Below the pieces are notes generated by a model. That model searched no databases, was not told the DNA's origin, and saw nothing but the letters and a program-made list of their open reading frames with translations. Source: Idiomarina sp. (GTDB lineage: Bacteria; Pseudomonadota; Gammaproteobacteria; Enterobacterales; Alteromonadaceae). Taken from it: a stretch of 64,000 nucleotides of DNA. The position numbers and the translations under genes were made by a program. Each line of letters opens with the position of its first letter. Position 1 is the first letter of the stretch. Positions 18,898-28,646 of this stretch are shown piece after piece. The DNA is taken from contig JAFIFP010000007.1 of assembly GCA_020831965.1 (NCBI GenBank), forward strand, positions 310,001-374,000, written 5' to 3'.

Positions 18898-20358
18898 ATG
18901 TCCCCAAGCTCAACAAATGTTCCCGCTCTTCGTCGTACTAAAATTGTGACGACCCTCGGCCCTGCTACAGACCGACCTGGAGTCCTACGCAAACTGATTG
19001 AAGCCGGTGCGAATGTTGTACGGTTAAATTTTTCCCATGGCGACGCCCATGATCATATTCGTCGAGCAACAGAGGTGCGTCAGATTGCGCAAGAGCTCGG
19101 TGTCTACGTGGGGATACTTGGAGACCTACAAGGGCCAAAAATCCGCGTCGCTCGCTTTAAGGATTCGTCGATTGAACTGACTAATGGGCAAACATTTATT
19201 TTGGATGCTAACCATCCTGCAAATGAAGGGACTGCAGAAATTGTCGGGCTTGATTATCCTACCTTACCTCAAGATGTAACCCCCGGCGACGTTCTCCTAC
19301 TCGATGATGGACGTATCCGTTTGTCAGTGACTTCAGTGTCAGATAACCAAGTAACAACATCAGTCGTCATTGGTGGAATTCTGTCAAATAACAAAGGAAT
19401 TAACCGACTCGGCGGCGGACTCTCTGCCGGCGCGCTAACTGATAAAGATCTGAAAGATATTAAAACCGCTGCGGCCATTGACGTAGATTATATGGCAGTC
19501 TCCTTCCCACGTTCGAGTGATGATTTAAATCGAGCGCGCGCCCTACTTCGTGAGGCCGGTTGCGACGGCGCGATTTGCGCCAAAATTGAGCGCGCCGAAA
19601 CTGTGGCGACCGACGCGGCGCTTGACGACATCATTCTCGCTTCCGACGCTGTGATGGTTGCCCGTGGCGATCTCGGTGTCGAAATCGGTGATGCCCAATT
19701 GGTAGGTAAGCAAAAACGTATAATTCAACGGTCGCGTGAATTACAACGCGTTGTGATTACGGCAACCCAAATGATGGAAAGTATGATTGATAGCTCTATG
19801 CCAACTCGAGCAGAAGTTATGGATGTTGCTAATGCAGTACTCGATGGCACCGATGCTGTGATGCTCTCCGCGGAGACGGCCGCAGGCAAGTTCCCCGTCG
19901 AAACTGTTGCAGCTATGAGTGAAATTTGTAAGGGCGCAGAGGAATACCCAACCAAAAACTTGAAACAGAAACTCGAGCCCGACACTATTACCTCAGTATC
20001 AGAGGCGAATGCGTTAGCCGCTATGTATACAGCCAATCACCTCGCTGGCGTGAGCGCGATTATTGCACTTACAGAGTCTGGGCAAACTGCCCGCCTGATG
20101 TCTCGAATAAATACCACGCTGCCGGTGTTCGCTCTCTCACGCCATCACCGCACGCTCACCCGCGCATCACTCTATCGAGGGGTCTACCCACTCTATTTTG
20201 ACTCAACCCAGTCTGATGCACACAAGGTATTTCTTAATGCTATTGGCTTGGCCGAAGAGCGCCATTATGTGAAGCCTGGAGATTATGTGATCTTAACCCA
20301 TGGCGACATCATGGAAACCATTGGCGCCAGTAACACCAGCAAGATCATGGTGGTTTAG
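18898..20358 (+). CDS. pykA: Pyruvate kinase, type II (PykA-like)
   Basis: It converts phosphoenolpyruvate and ADP to pyruvate and ATP at the end of glycolysis. The 486-residue protein has [16 protein letters not shown] at the start and [12 protein letters not shown]. The active-site stretch [11 protein letters not shown] is followed by [12 protein letters not shown] and [12 protein letters not shown]. The length and N-terminus fit the PykA branch. I start it at ATG 18898, which has an AGAAGG site upstream; the longer frame from 18853 adds 15 residues unlike the family. It is divergent from msrB and convergent with the lipoprotein gene. Confidence 0.96.
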   Translation: MSPSSTNVPALRRTKIVTTLGPATDRPGVLRKLIEAGANVVRLNFSHGDAHDHIRRATEVRQIAQELGVYVGILGDLQGPKIRVARFKDSSIELTNGQTFILDANHPANEGTAEIVGLDYPTLPQDVTPGDVLLLDDGRIRLSVTSVSDNQVTTSVVIGGILSNNKGINRLGGGLSAGALTDKDLKDIKTAAAIDVDYMAVSFPRSSDDLNRARALLREAGCDGAICAKIERAETVATDAALDDIILASDAVMVARGDLGVEIGDAQLVGKQKRIIQRSRELQRVVITATQMMESMIDSSMPTRAEVMDVANAVLDGTDAVMLSAETAAGKFPVETVAAMSEICKGAEEYPTKNLKQKLEPDTITSVSEANALAAMYTANHLAGVSAIIALTESGQTARLMSRINTTLPVFALSRHHRTLTRASLYRGVYPLYFDSTQSDAHKVFLNAIGLAEERHYVKPGDYVILTHGDIMETIGASNTSKIMVV

Positions 20359-20366
20359 GTTAGGGT

Positions 20367-21224
20367 TCAGTTTACGTTACGCTGACGCATCATCGAGCGG
20401 ATATCCCTTTGGTATCCCTCGATATTTCGCAACACACTGCGTCGTTGCCGGTCAGTAAGACTGGCATACAAGAACACAAGAGCATCGATCGTTCCCTGCT
20501 GGTTGGCATCCATATGTTGCTGTAACGCATCTGGCCTTAAACTTTCAGGGTTTGAAATGAGTAACGTCATTCCCGCCCGCAATACTTCTGGGTTGTCACG
20601 TTCGACCAAAGTTTCCCTTAGAACCACCAGCCAGCGCTCGCGGTAATCGAACCAGAGCTCGTTGACATCGGGAGTTTCTGTTGCAAGTTTTAACATGATC
20701 TCTGACTGCTCGTTGGTCGGGCGCCCTGCGATATTACGGAACTGGCGTTCAAATGGCGTCAAACGCCGCTCAATCCTCTCCTCCGCATCTCGGTTGCGAT
20801 ACTCTTCACGTTGCTCATCAAGGCTTTCCATCAGGTTTTCGAGCAGCTGTGCCATTTGCTCATCATTGAGCATTGGGGTTAAACGCAATACGGGTTCGAG
20901 TACAGCGTCGCGCAGATCAAACCAATAGCTAGGGAGTTTTTCGGCAAGATTTTCTAAGAAATTAGCGTCGATCGTGTCGCGCTCAATGGCGAAACGAACG
21001 TCAGATAGGAGTTGATGATACTTGGGTAGCTCGCTCTCTGCGTGCCATTGAATCAGTTTATCCACTTCACCGCGCACAGCACGCCGTTGTTCACGGTCAA
21101 GGTCCATATAACGGGCAAGCTGCCAACTTACAAGCGTATCGGCAAAGCGATACCCTAGCTGCCGAGAGCAGCTAGCAGTAGAGAATATAAGTACAAGAAT
21201 AATTAGCCATTGGAGCGCGCGCAT
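20367..21224 (-). CDS. DUF6279-type lipoprotein
   Basis: A 285-residue predicted lipoprotein. The signal peptide ends in a lipobox (STASC, cysteine at residue 19), followed by an almost entirely helical, Arg/Glu-rich domain with QLGYRFADTLVSWQLARYMDLD, LTPFERQFRNIAGRP and a terminal NIEGYQRDIRSM. This matches the DUF6279 family in length and pattern; its role is unknown. The product should be anchored to the inner or outer membrane facing the periplasm. It is convergent with pykA, with 8 bp between the stops. Confidence 0.8.
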   Translation of the reverse strand: MRALQWLIILVLIFSTASCSRQLGYRFADTLVSWQLARYMDLDREQRRAVRGEVDKLIQWHAESELPKYHQLLSDVRFAIERDTIDANFLENLAEKLPSYWFDLRDAVLEPVLRLTPMLNDEQMAQLLENLMESLDEQREEYRNRDAEERIERRLTPFERQFRNIAGRPTNEQSEIMLKLATETPDVNELWFDYRERWLVVLRETLVERDNPEVLRAGMTLLISNPESLRPDALQQHMDANQQGTIDALVFLYASLTDRQRRSVLRNIEGYQRDIRSMMRQRNVN

Positions 21225-21305
21225 ACCTTGCCTCGTGTTGAGTTTGCAGCATTGTATCTTACGCTAGCATGAGATGGATTGATCAAAACTCGGTAGTAGC
21301 AGACC

Positions 21306-22133
21306 CTAGTTTCCGAGAATAAGTTGTTTGATCTTATCTTTGTATGAACGGCTAACTTTCAGTTCCTTGCCGTTATGCAACACAATATGATACTCACCAT
21401 TTTGGCGACTACAGAGCTTTTCAACTTGATGCACGTTGACGATCGCAGAGCGGTGAATCCGTTGGAACATCTTAGGATTAAGTTCTTGCTCAAGTTCTTT
21501 CATGGTGCGACGGAGGATGTGGGTTTCATTACCTGCGTGAATACACATGTAATCACCGGCAGCGTCGACCCACTCAATAGCATTGATTGCCACGCGGGTA
21601 ATCTCACCACTGTCTTTGATGGCAATGTGCTCGGGGTAGTTATTCTGCACGAGACTACCGCCCTCTGCGAGCTGTCGAAGAATGTCTTCACAATCTTCCC
21701 CAGTCATTTCCGCAACAAGCTCAAGAAGCCGTTGCTGCTGAGTATTTCCTAACTCGTGACCCAAAGCCTCAATGATTCTGTCAATTGCGGCGGCTAGGCG
21801 CACTTCGTCAACAGGCTTCAAAATGTAGTCGAGTGCCCGAACTTCAAAAGCGCGAATAGCATACTGGTCATAAGCCGTGACGAAAACAACTAGTGGCATG
21901 CTCTCAACGGATTGTTTCAGCTGGCGCAGCACATCAAAGCCACTCCAACCGGGCATTTGAATATCAAGGAACACCAAGTCAGGCTGTTCTTCTTGAATCA
22001 CCTTGACGGCGTCACGGCCGTTAGAACATTCGCCAATAATGTCGATTATAGGAAATTGTGCCAATCGAACGGTTAGCCCTTTACGCGCTAACGGCTCGTC
22101 GTCAACCACTAACGTACGAATTGGTTTACTCAT
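21306..22133 (-). CDS. LytTR-family response regulator
   Basis: A 275-residue DNA-binding response regulator. The receiver domain comes first (LVVDDEPLARKG; phosphoacceptor Asp in DLVFLDIQMPGWSG; TAYDQYAIRAFEVRALDYILKP). A C-terminal LytTR domain follows (GDYMCIHAGNETHILRRTMKELEQEL, FQRIHRSAIVNVHQVEKL). The start at 22133 overlaps the stop of the kinase gene as ATGA, so the two are translationally coupled. The longer frame to 22178 adds 15 residues that lie inside the kinase gene. Targets are not known. Confidence 0.92.
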   Translation of the reverse strand: MSKPIRTLVVDDEPLARKGLTVRLAQFPIIDIIGECSNGRDAVKVIQEEQPDLVFLDIQMPGWSGFDVLRQLKQSVESMPLVVFVTAYDQYAIRAFEVRALDYILKPVDEVRLAAAIDRIIEALGHELGNTQQQRLLELVAEMTGEDCEDILRQLAEGGSLVQNNYPEHIAIKDSGEITRVAINAIEWVDAAGDYMCIHAGNETHILRRTMKELEQELNPKMFQRIHRSAIVNVHQVEKLCSRQNGEYHIVLHNGKELKVSRSYKDKIKQLILGN

Positions 22134-23224
22134 GGGTGCTCTGCTAATTGCCACGGAATACGAATTTCTGCCACACAACCAGACGGCTCATTAGCAGACA
22201 GAGTAAATGAGTAACGCTTTCCATACAAGGCTCTAAGTCGTTCTTGTGTATTCACTAGTCCAACACCTCGAACCTTGCCAACCAAAACATCCTCAGAAAA
22301 ACGTGTGGGGCCATTATCCTCAACTCGAATAACGAGAGTTTCGTTATGCTCGACTTGAGCACGAATCGAAATTACGCCTTGAGCCTCTAGCTTTGATATG
22401 GCGTACTTAATGGAATTCTCGATTAGCGGCTGTAGAATCAAACTAGGTACGAGCCCCTCCGCCGCCTGCGGGGTCACATCCACATCAACGCGTAAACGAT
22501 CGGCGAAACGCACTTTTTCTATATCTAAATACAACATCAAAGCGTCAATTTCTCGAGCCAACGTAATACGCTTGATCGGCTCGTTGTCGAGAGAAAAACG
22601 TAAGAAGTCGCTTAGCTTCGACATCATTTGATTGGCGGTCTTATTTTCATTCACCAAAATGAGTGTCGAAATTGCATTCAAGGTGTTGAATAAAAAGTGA
22701 GGATTTAACTGATAACGGAGCATTTTGAGCTGAGACTGGTGAGCCATTGAAGCCGCAGTCAATGCTTTCTGCTTTTCATCCTGCAACAACTGATAATACT
22801 TGATAACGAAGTATAAACCGCTCCAAGTAAGCATAATGTAAAATTTCGCCACACTATGCTGAAAGTAGAATATCCAGCTGTGGGGGCGATAGCCGAACTT
22901 ATAAATTTCCCAGTGCGTCGCATTATCAATCACCGCCCAAATCGCTGCGGCACCATAACTGCAGAGCACAACTACTGAAACAAGGAGTAGTGGCGGAATA
23001 TTCCAAATTTGGCGATAGAAGTAACGTAAAGGAATTGTTAATAAGAAACCTGCATAAGCTCCCATCAGAATGATTACGACATAGACATCGCGCATCTCCT
23101 GCATGAGTGAGCCAATATACTGGACCAATGCATACCCGAACCAGCCTGCAATCTGCAGCGCCCAGAACATTTTATTACGGTCTTCTAATACGATACGCCA
23201 GTTCAAGTGAGATAGTTTCCCCAA
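22130..23224 (-). CDS. LytS/YehU-type membrane sensor histidine kinase
   Basis: A 364-residue inner-membrane sensor kinase. Four to five hydrophobic segments occupy residues 20-150. A short coiled linker leads to the His_kinase domain with the phosphoacceptor in RYQLNPHFLFNTLNAISTLI. A degenerate HATPase follows (LILQPLIENSIKYAI; VEDNGP; GVGLVNTQERL). The signal is unknown. It shares an ATGA overlap with the LytTR regulator downstream, forming a two-component system. It is divergent from the M61 peptidase gene. Confidence 0.92.
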   Translation of the reverse strand: MGKLSHLNWRIVLEDRNKMFWALQIAGWFGYALVQYIGSLMQEMRDVYVVIILMGAYAGFLLTIPLRYFYRQIWNIPPLLLVSVVVLCSYGAAAIWAVIDNATHWEIYKFGYRPHSWIFYFQHSVAKFYIMLTWSGLYFVIKYYQLLQDEKQKALTAASMAHQSQLKMLRYQLNPHFLFNTLNAISTLILVNENKTANQMMSKLSDFLRFSLDNEPIKRITLAREIDALMLYLDIEKVRFADRLRVDVDVTPQAAEGLVPSLILQPLIENSIKYAISKLEAQGVISIRAQVEHNETLVIRVEDNGPTRFSEDVLVGKVRGVGLVNTQERLRALYGKRYSFTLSANEPSGCVAEIRIPWQLAEHP

Positions 23225-23359
23225 AACAATTCATTAACAATACTACTCTAAAGTAATAGCCCCGCCGATGCCGTTGGTCTGCTCGTTACGGCTATTTATC
23301 GCAGGTTTCTTGTAAGGCTGCTCATGGTAGACTGCAGAGACCTACTTATCGGAGGTGCT

Positions 23360-25174
23360 ATGTCATCACCTGTCATTCATTATCATGTGTTCGCTAGTGA
23401 GCCACATCATCATTATTTCGATGTCACGCTCGAAATAACGGATCCAGACCCCAACGGGCAGCTTCTGCGGCTGCCTGCCTGGATACCCGGAAGTTATATG
23501 ATACGTGACTTCGCACGCCACATCGTCGAATTTGAGGCTAGCTGCGATAAGACTGCGGTCACTTACACACGTCCAGATAAAAGCACTTGGCAACTCGAAC
23601 CTTGTCAGGGCTCAATTTTTGTTAAGTATCGCGTATACGCCTTCGATAACTCAATTCGCGCCGCGTACCTCGACCACACTTACGGATTTTTCAACGCTAG
23701 CAGTCTCTGTCTTGAGGTCGTTGGACAGAGTTATCTTCCATGTCTGCTAAATCTGCACCCTCCAACCGATCCCTTTCTCTCCAAATGGCGCACCGCCACC
23801 GGTCTACACAAAGACAAGGTGGACGAGCGAGGGTTTGGTTGTTACCGAGCGAGTGATTATGCAGAGCTAGTCGATACGCCAGTACTCCTCGGAGAACTTA
23901 CGCAAGCGACTTTTGAGGTCAATAACACACCGCATCACCTCGTTTTGGCGGGGAAACACTACGCCAACTTACAGAAAATTATCGAAGATTTAACAAAAAT
24001 TTGCACAGAACAGCAGGCGCTGTTCGGCGAGGCTCCAGATTTTGAAGAATATTACTTCTTGACCATTGTCACTACCGATGGCTATGGAGGTCTTGAGCAT
24101 CACAACAGCACCGCTCTCATGTGTGCAAGAGAGTCATTAGAAACTATCGAGTCAAAGCGCTCGCCTGCTTACCTCGATTTTTTGAGTTTATGTAGCCACG
24201 AATACTTCCATAATTGGAATGTAAAGCGACTCAAACCGAAAGAGTTTATTCCTTATCAGCTAACGCACGAAACTTATACCGATCAGCTCTGGTTCTATGA
24301 AGGAATGACGTCTTACTATGACGATTTGATGGTGCTCCGTGCCGGCATCATGACGCAAGAAGAATACTTGGTAGCATTAGGAAAGCTGATCTCACGTGCC
24401 CTACGGGGGGCAGGTCCAGCCAGACAATCATTGGTGGAGTCTAGCACCTTAGCTTGGACGACCTTTTACCAACAAAACGAGAACGCCCAGAACGCGATTT
24501 CCAGTTACTACAGCAAAGGTGCGGTCGTGGCGCTACTTATCGATTTAATGATCCGCGAAGCAAGCAATGGCAAGGAATCACTTGATGATGTATTTAGGGC
24601 TCTTTGGGAATCCTATGGTAAGAATTTGAAAGGAACAACAGTCGACGACTTAATCAATGCACTTGCTCGCACTGATGAGATTCGAAACTTCCTACAAACA
24701 GCGTTGTATCAACCAAACGAACTGCCTTGGCGGCATTGGTTAGAAAAGTCTGGTTTGACGATTGATATGGCTGCTTCAGATCCTATTACTATGCAACCCG
24801 GCCCCGCAGGAGCTGAGCAAATTGTTGGTTTAGGAGCTGTTTTCTCTGAACAACCTGATGGCATGCAAATTCAGCGTGTGTTTGAACACAGCGCAATTGC
24901 AAATGCCGGACTGAGTGCAAAAGACACCCTCGTTGCGGTAGATAACATCAAGTGCACAGCCAAGACACTCAAGCTTCTTCAGCAACGTTTTCAGCCCGGA
25001 GACCGTGTTATCGTGCATTTTTTCAGGGACGAGCAGTTGTTCAATCGCGAGCTTACTTTCGCGGTGCCGATTCGCGACAATATTCAACTATCTCTCACTG
25101 AAGTGCATTCAGAAGTAAAACCTGAAACGAAGAACGCCCAAGCAATCACTTGGGCGCCTTGGCATAACCTATGA
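23360..25174 (+). CDS. M61-family (glycyl aminopeptidase-like) peptidase with PDZ domain
   Basis: A 604-residue zinc metallopeptidase. The N-terminal beta domain (HYHVFASEPHHHYFDVTLEI; LPAWIPGSYMIRDFARHIV) is typical of M61. The zinc site is HEYFHNWNVKRLKP with the third ligand Glu in WFYEGMTSYYDD. A PDZ domain is near residues 490-570 (VFEHSAIANAGLSAKDTLVAVD). No signal peptide is visible, so it is probably cytoplasmic. I start it at ATG 23360, which has GGAGG 5 nt upstream, rather than at 23324. It likely takes part in peptide breakdown. It is convergent with the M23 gene. Confidence 0.93.
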   Translation: MSSPVIHYHVFASEPHHHYFDVTLEITDPDPNGQLLRLPAWIPGSYMIRDFARHIVEFEASCDKTAVTYTRPDKSTWQLEPCQGSIFVKYRVYAFDNSIRAAYLDHTYGFFNASSLCLEVVGQSYLPCLLNLHPPTDPFLSKWRTATGLHKDKVDERGFGCYRASDYAELVDTPVLLGELTQATFEVNNTPHHLVLAGKHYANLQKIIEDLTKICTEQQALFGEAPDFEEYYFLTIVTTDGYGGLEHHNSTALMCARESLETIESKRSPAYLDFLSLCSHEYFHNWNVKRLKPKEFIPYQLTHETYTDQLWFYEGMTSYYDDLMVLRAGIMTQEEYLVALGKLISRALRGAGPARQSLVESSTLAWTTFYQQNENAQNAISSYYSKGAVVALLIDLMIREASNGKESLDDVFRALWESYGKNLKGTTVDDLINALARTDEIRNFLQTALYQPNELPWRHWLEKSGLTIDMAASDPITMQPGPAGAEQIVGLGAVFSEQPDGMQIQRVFEHSAIANAGLSAKDTLVAVDNIKCTAKTLKLLQQRFQPGDRVIVHFFRDEQLFNRELTFAVPIRDNIQLSLTEVHSEVKPETKNAQAITWAPWHNL

Positions 25175-25179
25175 TGTTA

Positions 25180-26025
25180 TTAGTCGCGCGGTGGTACCAA
25201 TAACTGCGGGTCAACACGGACTTGCCCCCAGTTAATACGCCAGTCAAGGTGGGGACCCGTCGCGCGGCCAGTCGCTCCGATCTCAGCGATCAGCTCGCCC
25301 TGCTTCACTTCTTGGCCAACCTCTACATGAATCGCGTGTAAATGAATAAAGGTAGAAAAAACGCCATGCCCGTGATCCACAATCAGTGTACCGCCCGACA
25401 ACACCATGTCAGGATGCGTTAAGGTCACAATACCATCTGCAGGCGCATATACAGGACTCCCCGTGGGTGCTGCAATGTCTAAACCCCAGTGCGGTGCACG
25501 AGGCTGACCATTTAGAATGCGTTGGCTGCCATAAACACCTGTTATCCGGCCTTCAGCTGGCCAAATAAACTGTGTGGTGAAATCAGTGCGCTCTGAGCGT
25601 ACTTGGCGTGCATGCCAAACTTCTTCGTTATTCGCACGAATCTGACGTTGCACTTCAGGATCTGGAGTCACGGTCTGCTGTGGTAAACCATCCACTCGCT
25701 GTATATCGAATTTGCGTGACTCAATTGGAAAAGACTCTTCCCAGACTTGGCCGTTCGCATAGCGCACACGTAACTGCACAGGCCCTTCGTCATCACGACC
25801 AATACCGAATACAAAGTCACCGTGCCGACCGACTTGAATGGTGTCGCCGTTAAACTCAACAGTCGCCCCTGGAGTTGTTCGACCGATCACCATTCCACCC
25901 TGCACGAAATTCCCTCGTAAAGAAGGCTCCGGAATCGACATATCAGCTTGCGCCGAACTCACTCCACTCAACAGAACGCACAGGCTCAGCATGAGCACGA
26001 GTTTCATAACGATACGATTAGGCAT
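25180..26025 (-). CDS. M23-family secreted peptidoglycan endopeptidase (LytM domain)
   Basis: A 281-residue periplasmic or envelope protein. After a signal peptide ending near SSAQA there is a beta-rich N-terminal region. The M23 domain follows: HWGLDIAAPTGSPVYAPADG (zinc His and Asp), HGHGVFSTFIHLHAIHVEVG and GATGRATGPHLDWRIN, with all zinc residues present. It may cleave peptidoglycan cross-bridges or regulate amidases. The ATG at 26025 has AGGGAG 9 nt upstream and overlaps the end of the pterin-synthase gene by 8 bp, suggesting coupling. Confidence 0.9.
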   Translation of the reverse strand: MPNRIVMKLVLMLSLCVLLSGVSSAQADMSIPEPSLRGNFVQGGMVIGRTTPGATVEFNGDTIQVGRHGDFVFGIGRDDEGPVQLRVRYANGQVWEESFPIESRKFDIQRVDGLPQQTVTPDPEVQRQIRANNEEVWHARQVRSERTDFTTQFIWPAEGRITGVYGSQRILNGQPRAPHWGLDIAAPTGSPVYAPADGIVTLTHPDMVLSGGTLIVDHGHGVFSTFIHLHAIHVEVGQEVKQGELIAEIGATGRATGPHLDWRINWGQVRVDPQLLVPPRD

Positions 26026-26896
26026 ATCCAATGGCTCCCTTTCCAACCCCTTCATAGGCGATGACTTTTACATCAACTTGGGGCTCTTCTTGTTTGATTT
26101 GCTGAGCAATATACTCCGCAATGCATTCTACAGTGGAATCTGTTGGAATAACTTCGTTACCCACTTTAGGCAAGGCAAGTTCAAATCGCCCCTGCTCCGC
26201 CAGATAACTGTAAAAAATATGCTCATCACCCACAACCTTTGAGCCTATCTCTGACAAGTGCATGTCCGGTTGAGTAACCACGTCTTCTTCAGACCCCACA
26301 TAAATATCTTCCCAGCGTTTGGACCATTTTTGCTCCCACCGTGGCGTCCGCATTCCGTCAATATAAACCTGTATCGCGGAGCGGTGACCATGAGCAATGC
26401 GCTGACAGTTGCCGTCATGCTTTTTTAAACCATGGGTGTAATGGTAATAAAAGCCTTGAATCGCCTCTTCCCGCAGGGTTAGGCGTATGCCATTCACATT
26501 GTTAGGTAACTCGCGCTTAATCACCGCACGCAGGTAGGCATTCACTGAGTCCATGGTGATGGTGGCTGAGTCAATAAAAGCGAAAGCATCAGCTGGGCAG
26601 TAGAGATGTAGCGACCCTTTGGGCCTTAAAAAATCAACCCAATAATGCTCGCTATCGGGATCTTTAGTCGCTTTGGAAATCTCATTCTCAACGGGTATCA
26701 GTAGCTTATGATCGACTGAATCATCGATGATGCGTTTTATTTGCTTTTTCACACGACCAAAATCCAGCACCATGGATTGATCGTTTAGAGAGCCATCGAG
26801 CTCGATATCGACGATCCAACTCTCACCTACCATGCCGCGCTCAGGGCACAGGTATGAGAAATCCATAACGGTTAGATCGTTTACAAATAACAGCAT
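26018..26896 (-). CDS. 6-pyruvoyl-tetrahydropterin synthase/QueD-like protein with two tandem domains
   Basis: A 292-residue cytoplasmic protein with a duplicated PTPS/QueD fold, about twice the usual 120-140 residues. The first half has MVLDFGRVKKQIKRIIDDSVDHKLLIP, the typical metal-side helix. The second half carries HGHRSAIQVYIDG. QueD enzymes convert dihydroneopterin triphosphate to 6-carboxytetrahydropterin for queuosine synthesis. The two-domain form found in marine gammaproteobacteria has no settled role. It shares an 8-bp overlap with the M23 gene downstream. No queuosine gene is near. Confidence 0.78.
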   Translation of the reverse strand: MLLFVNDLTVMDFSYLCPERGMVGESWIVDIELDGSLNDQSMVLDFGRVKKQIKRIIDDSVDHKLLIPVENEISKATKDPDSEHYWVDFLRPKGSLHLYCPADAFAFIDSATITMDSVNAYLRAVIKRELPNNVNGIRLTLREEAIQGFYYHYTHGLKKHDGNCQRIAHGHRSAIQVYIDGMRTPRWEQKWSKRWEDIYVGSEEDVVTQPDMHLSEIGSKVVGDEHIFYSYLAEQGRFELALPKVGNEVIPTDSTVECIAEYIAQQIKQEEPQVDVKVIAYEGVGKGAIGYA

Positions 26897-26957
26897 GCTA
26901 AATTCCCGAAAACTAAACTGCGATGATTATACCGGATCGAACGCCACCCGATAAGCT

Positions 26958-27629
26958 TTAGGCACGAAACCATTGCCATAAAAGATTAAGCGCCAATAGC
27001 CAAAGTAGACCGCCCATCACACGATCAAACCAATAACCATGGGACAAAAGCCAGCCACGTAAACGTGTACGACCTAATAAGAGTGACACACAGGCGAACC
27101 ATGTAAAGGTGGCAATAGCGAGATATATCCCATATCCCGCCTTCACAATGAGTGGTGTTTGGGGCGAGATAATTGAGGTAAAAAGCGCCAAAAAGAACAT
27201 TGTCGCTTTGATATTCAAGCCATTGGTTAGAAAGCCAATACCAACCGCGCGTGCGATGCTAGGAGGCGTACCCGCAGGATCGCGCTTGCTTTCACTGAGG
27301 TTATCACTATTCTTGACCGGCGAAACTAGAGGCGGCTTCGTAAAAATAAGCTGCTTTCCCAACCAAAAGAAGTATCCCGCAGCACACAGTAAGAGAGCTG
27401 CATACAACCAAGGTGTTTGTGAAATCACTAAAGCTAACCCAAGCACCGAGTAAGTAATATGAATCAAAATGCCTAAGCCGATCCCGAGGCTGACGTAAAC
27501 CGCAATACGCGCCCCATAGCACACGCTATATCGACTCACCACAGCGAAGTCGGGGCCAGGACTCATAACTGCCAACAGATGGGCTAAGGCCATAGCAAGA
27601 AACTCGATAAGATACGGATACTGGGTCAT
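26958..27629 (-). CDS. LysE/RhtB-family amino-acid exporter
   Basis: A 223-residue inner-membrane protein with six hydrophobic segments. The family start is ALAHLLAVMSPGPDFAVVSR, with GIGFLTNGLNIKATMFFLALF in the middle. Such proteins export amino acids or homoserine-type compounds. The substrate is unknown. It is divergent from a LysR regulator across a 103-bp gap, the common arrangement of an exporter with its own inducer-sensing regulator. Confidence 0.9.
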   Translation of the reverse strand: MTQYPYLIEFLAMALAHLLAVMSPGPDFAVVSRYSVCYGARIAVYVSLGIGLGILIHITYSVLGLALVISQTPWLYAALLLCAAGYFFWLGKQLIFTKPPLVSPVKNSDNLSESKRDPAGTPPSIARAVGIGFLTNGLNIKATMFFLALFTSIISPQTPLIVKAGYGIYLAIATFTWFACVSLLLGRTRLRGWLLSHGYWFDRVMGGLLWLLALNLLWQWFRA

Positions 27630-27732
27630 GACAAGAATTCACTCTGGTAAATATAGAAACAGTAAAGATGGAGCTTGCAGCTTTGTTCAAGGCTGACTAT
27701 AGTTTACAAAAAGTAACAGTGAAAATACTTTT

Positions 27733-28635
27733 ATGAAAAAGAGCGAATTTCCATCTCTCAATGCGTTACGTGTCTTTGAGGCCGTTGCTCGCCTGAATAG
27801 CTTTAAGCACGCCGCCGCTGAACTGGGTGTCACGCAATCAGCGATTAGCCGCCAGCTCACTACTTTGGAACAACAGCTCGGTGTGAAGTTGATTCAACGA
27901 GACAATCGCGTGCATGCCCTCACCTCTGCTGGAGCCGCTTTAGCTCCAGAATTACATCGAATTTTCAGGCAGCTTGAACGTGTCGTCAAACATACCATGA
28001 AAGAAGGCGAAAGTGCCCGCCGTTTAATAACCATTGGCATTAGTCATGAGCTTTACGACGCTTGGCTAAAAGATGCCCTTGAGGAGTTCCGTCAGCTCTA
28101 TCCGCATCTGCGCGTCCGTTGTATTCAAGCACCTGAGTACTTGAGCCGCGTAAACGAGGACGCGGAAATCTCTCGTCTCCTCCGCAACGACATGGACGCC
28201 ATGATTACCTTTGGTCAGAGCCAGCAACGCGCCTTGCTCGCGACTGAGCTTGCACCCAGCCCTTTAATGGCTGTAGTCAGCACTCAAATGAGCACTGAAC
28301 AGGGTGTTGCAGGTGAATTCGAACTCTACGCGATTCAACACCAAGAGAATGCTACCTCATGGCTCCGTCAGCAGAAGCAATTGAATGTAAGTCATAGCGT
28401 TGAAACTACATCTACCTTAATGGCGCTCACATTGGTTACTCAACAACCCGGTGTGGTCTTAGTACCAGCGCTCTACGCCAGTCTCTTGAAGAGCTCTGAG
28501 GTACATATTCTCGATGGCGATCAAGGCAATACCCAGCCACTTACCGTAATGATTCGCCGAGAGGATGATCGTGAGTTAGGCATGGTGGCCCTGCTCCAAT
28601 GGCTCCAACATAAATGCCGTAAATTTCAGCGCTAG
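27733..28635 (+). CDS. LysR-family regulator divergent from the LysE exporter
   Basis: A 300-residue LysR-type transcription factor. The N-terminal winged helix-turn-helix reads SLNALRVFEAVARLNSFKHA with TQSAISRQLTTLEQQLG, closest in style to the GcvA branch. A periplasmic-binding-like effector domain follows. It probably binds the 103-bp divergent region (27630-27732) and controls the exporter gene, which is inference from position. The effector is unknown. Length is normal and no defect was seen. Confidence 0.9.
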   Translation: MKKSEFPSLNALRVFEAVARLNSFKHAAAELGVTQSAISRQLTTLEQQLGVKLIQRDNRVHALTSAGAALAPELHRIFRQLERVVKHTMKEGESARRLITIGISHELYDAWLKDALEEFRQLYPHLRVRCIQAPEYLSRVNEDAEISRLLRNDMDAMITFGQSQQRALLATELAPSPLMAVVSTQMSTEQGVAGEFELYAIQHQENATSWLRQQKQLNVSHSVETTSTLMALTLVTQQPGVVLVPALYASLLKSSEVHILDGDQGNTQPLTVMIRREDDRELGMVALLQWLQHKCRKFQR

Positions 28636-28646
28636 TCCTAGAACCA

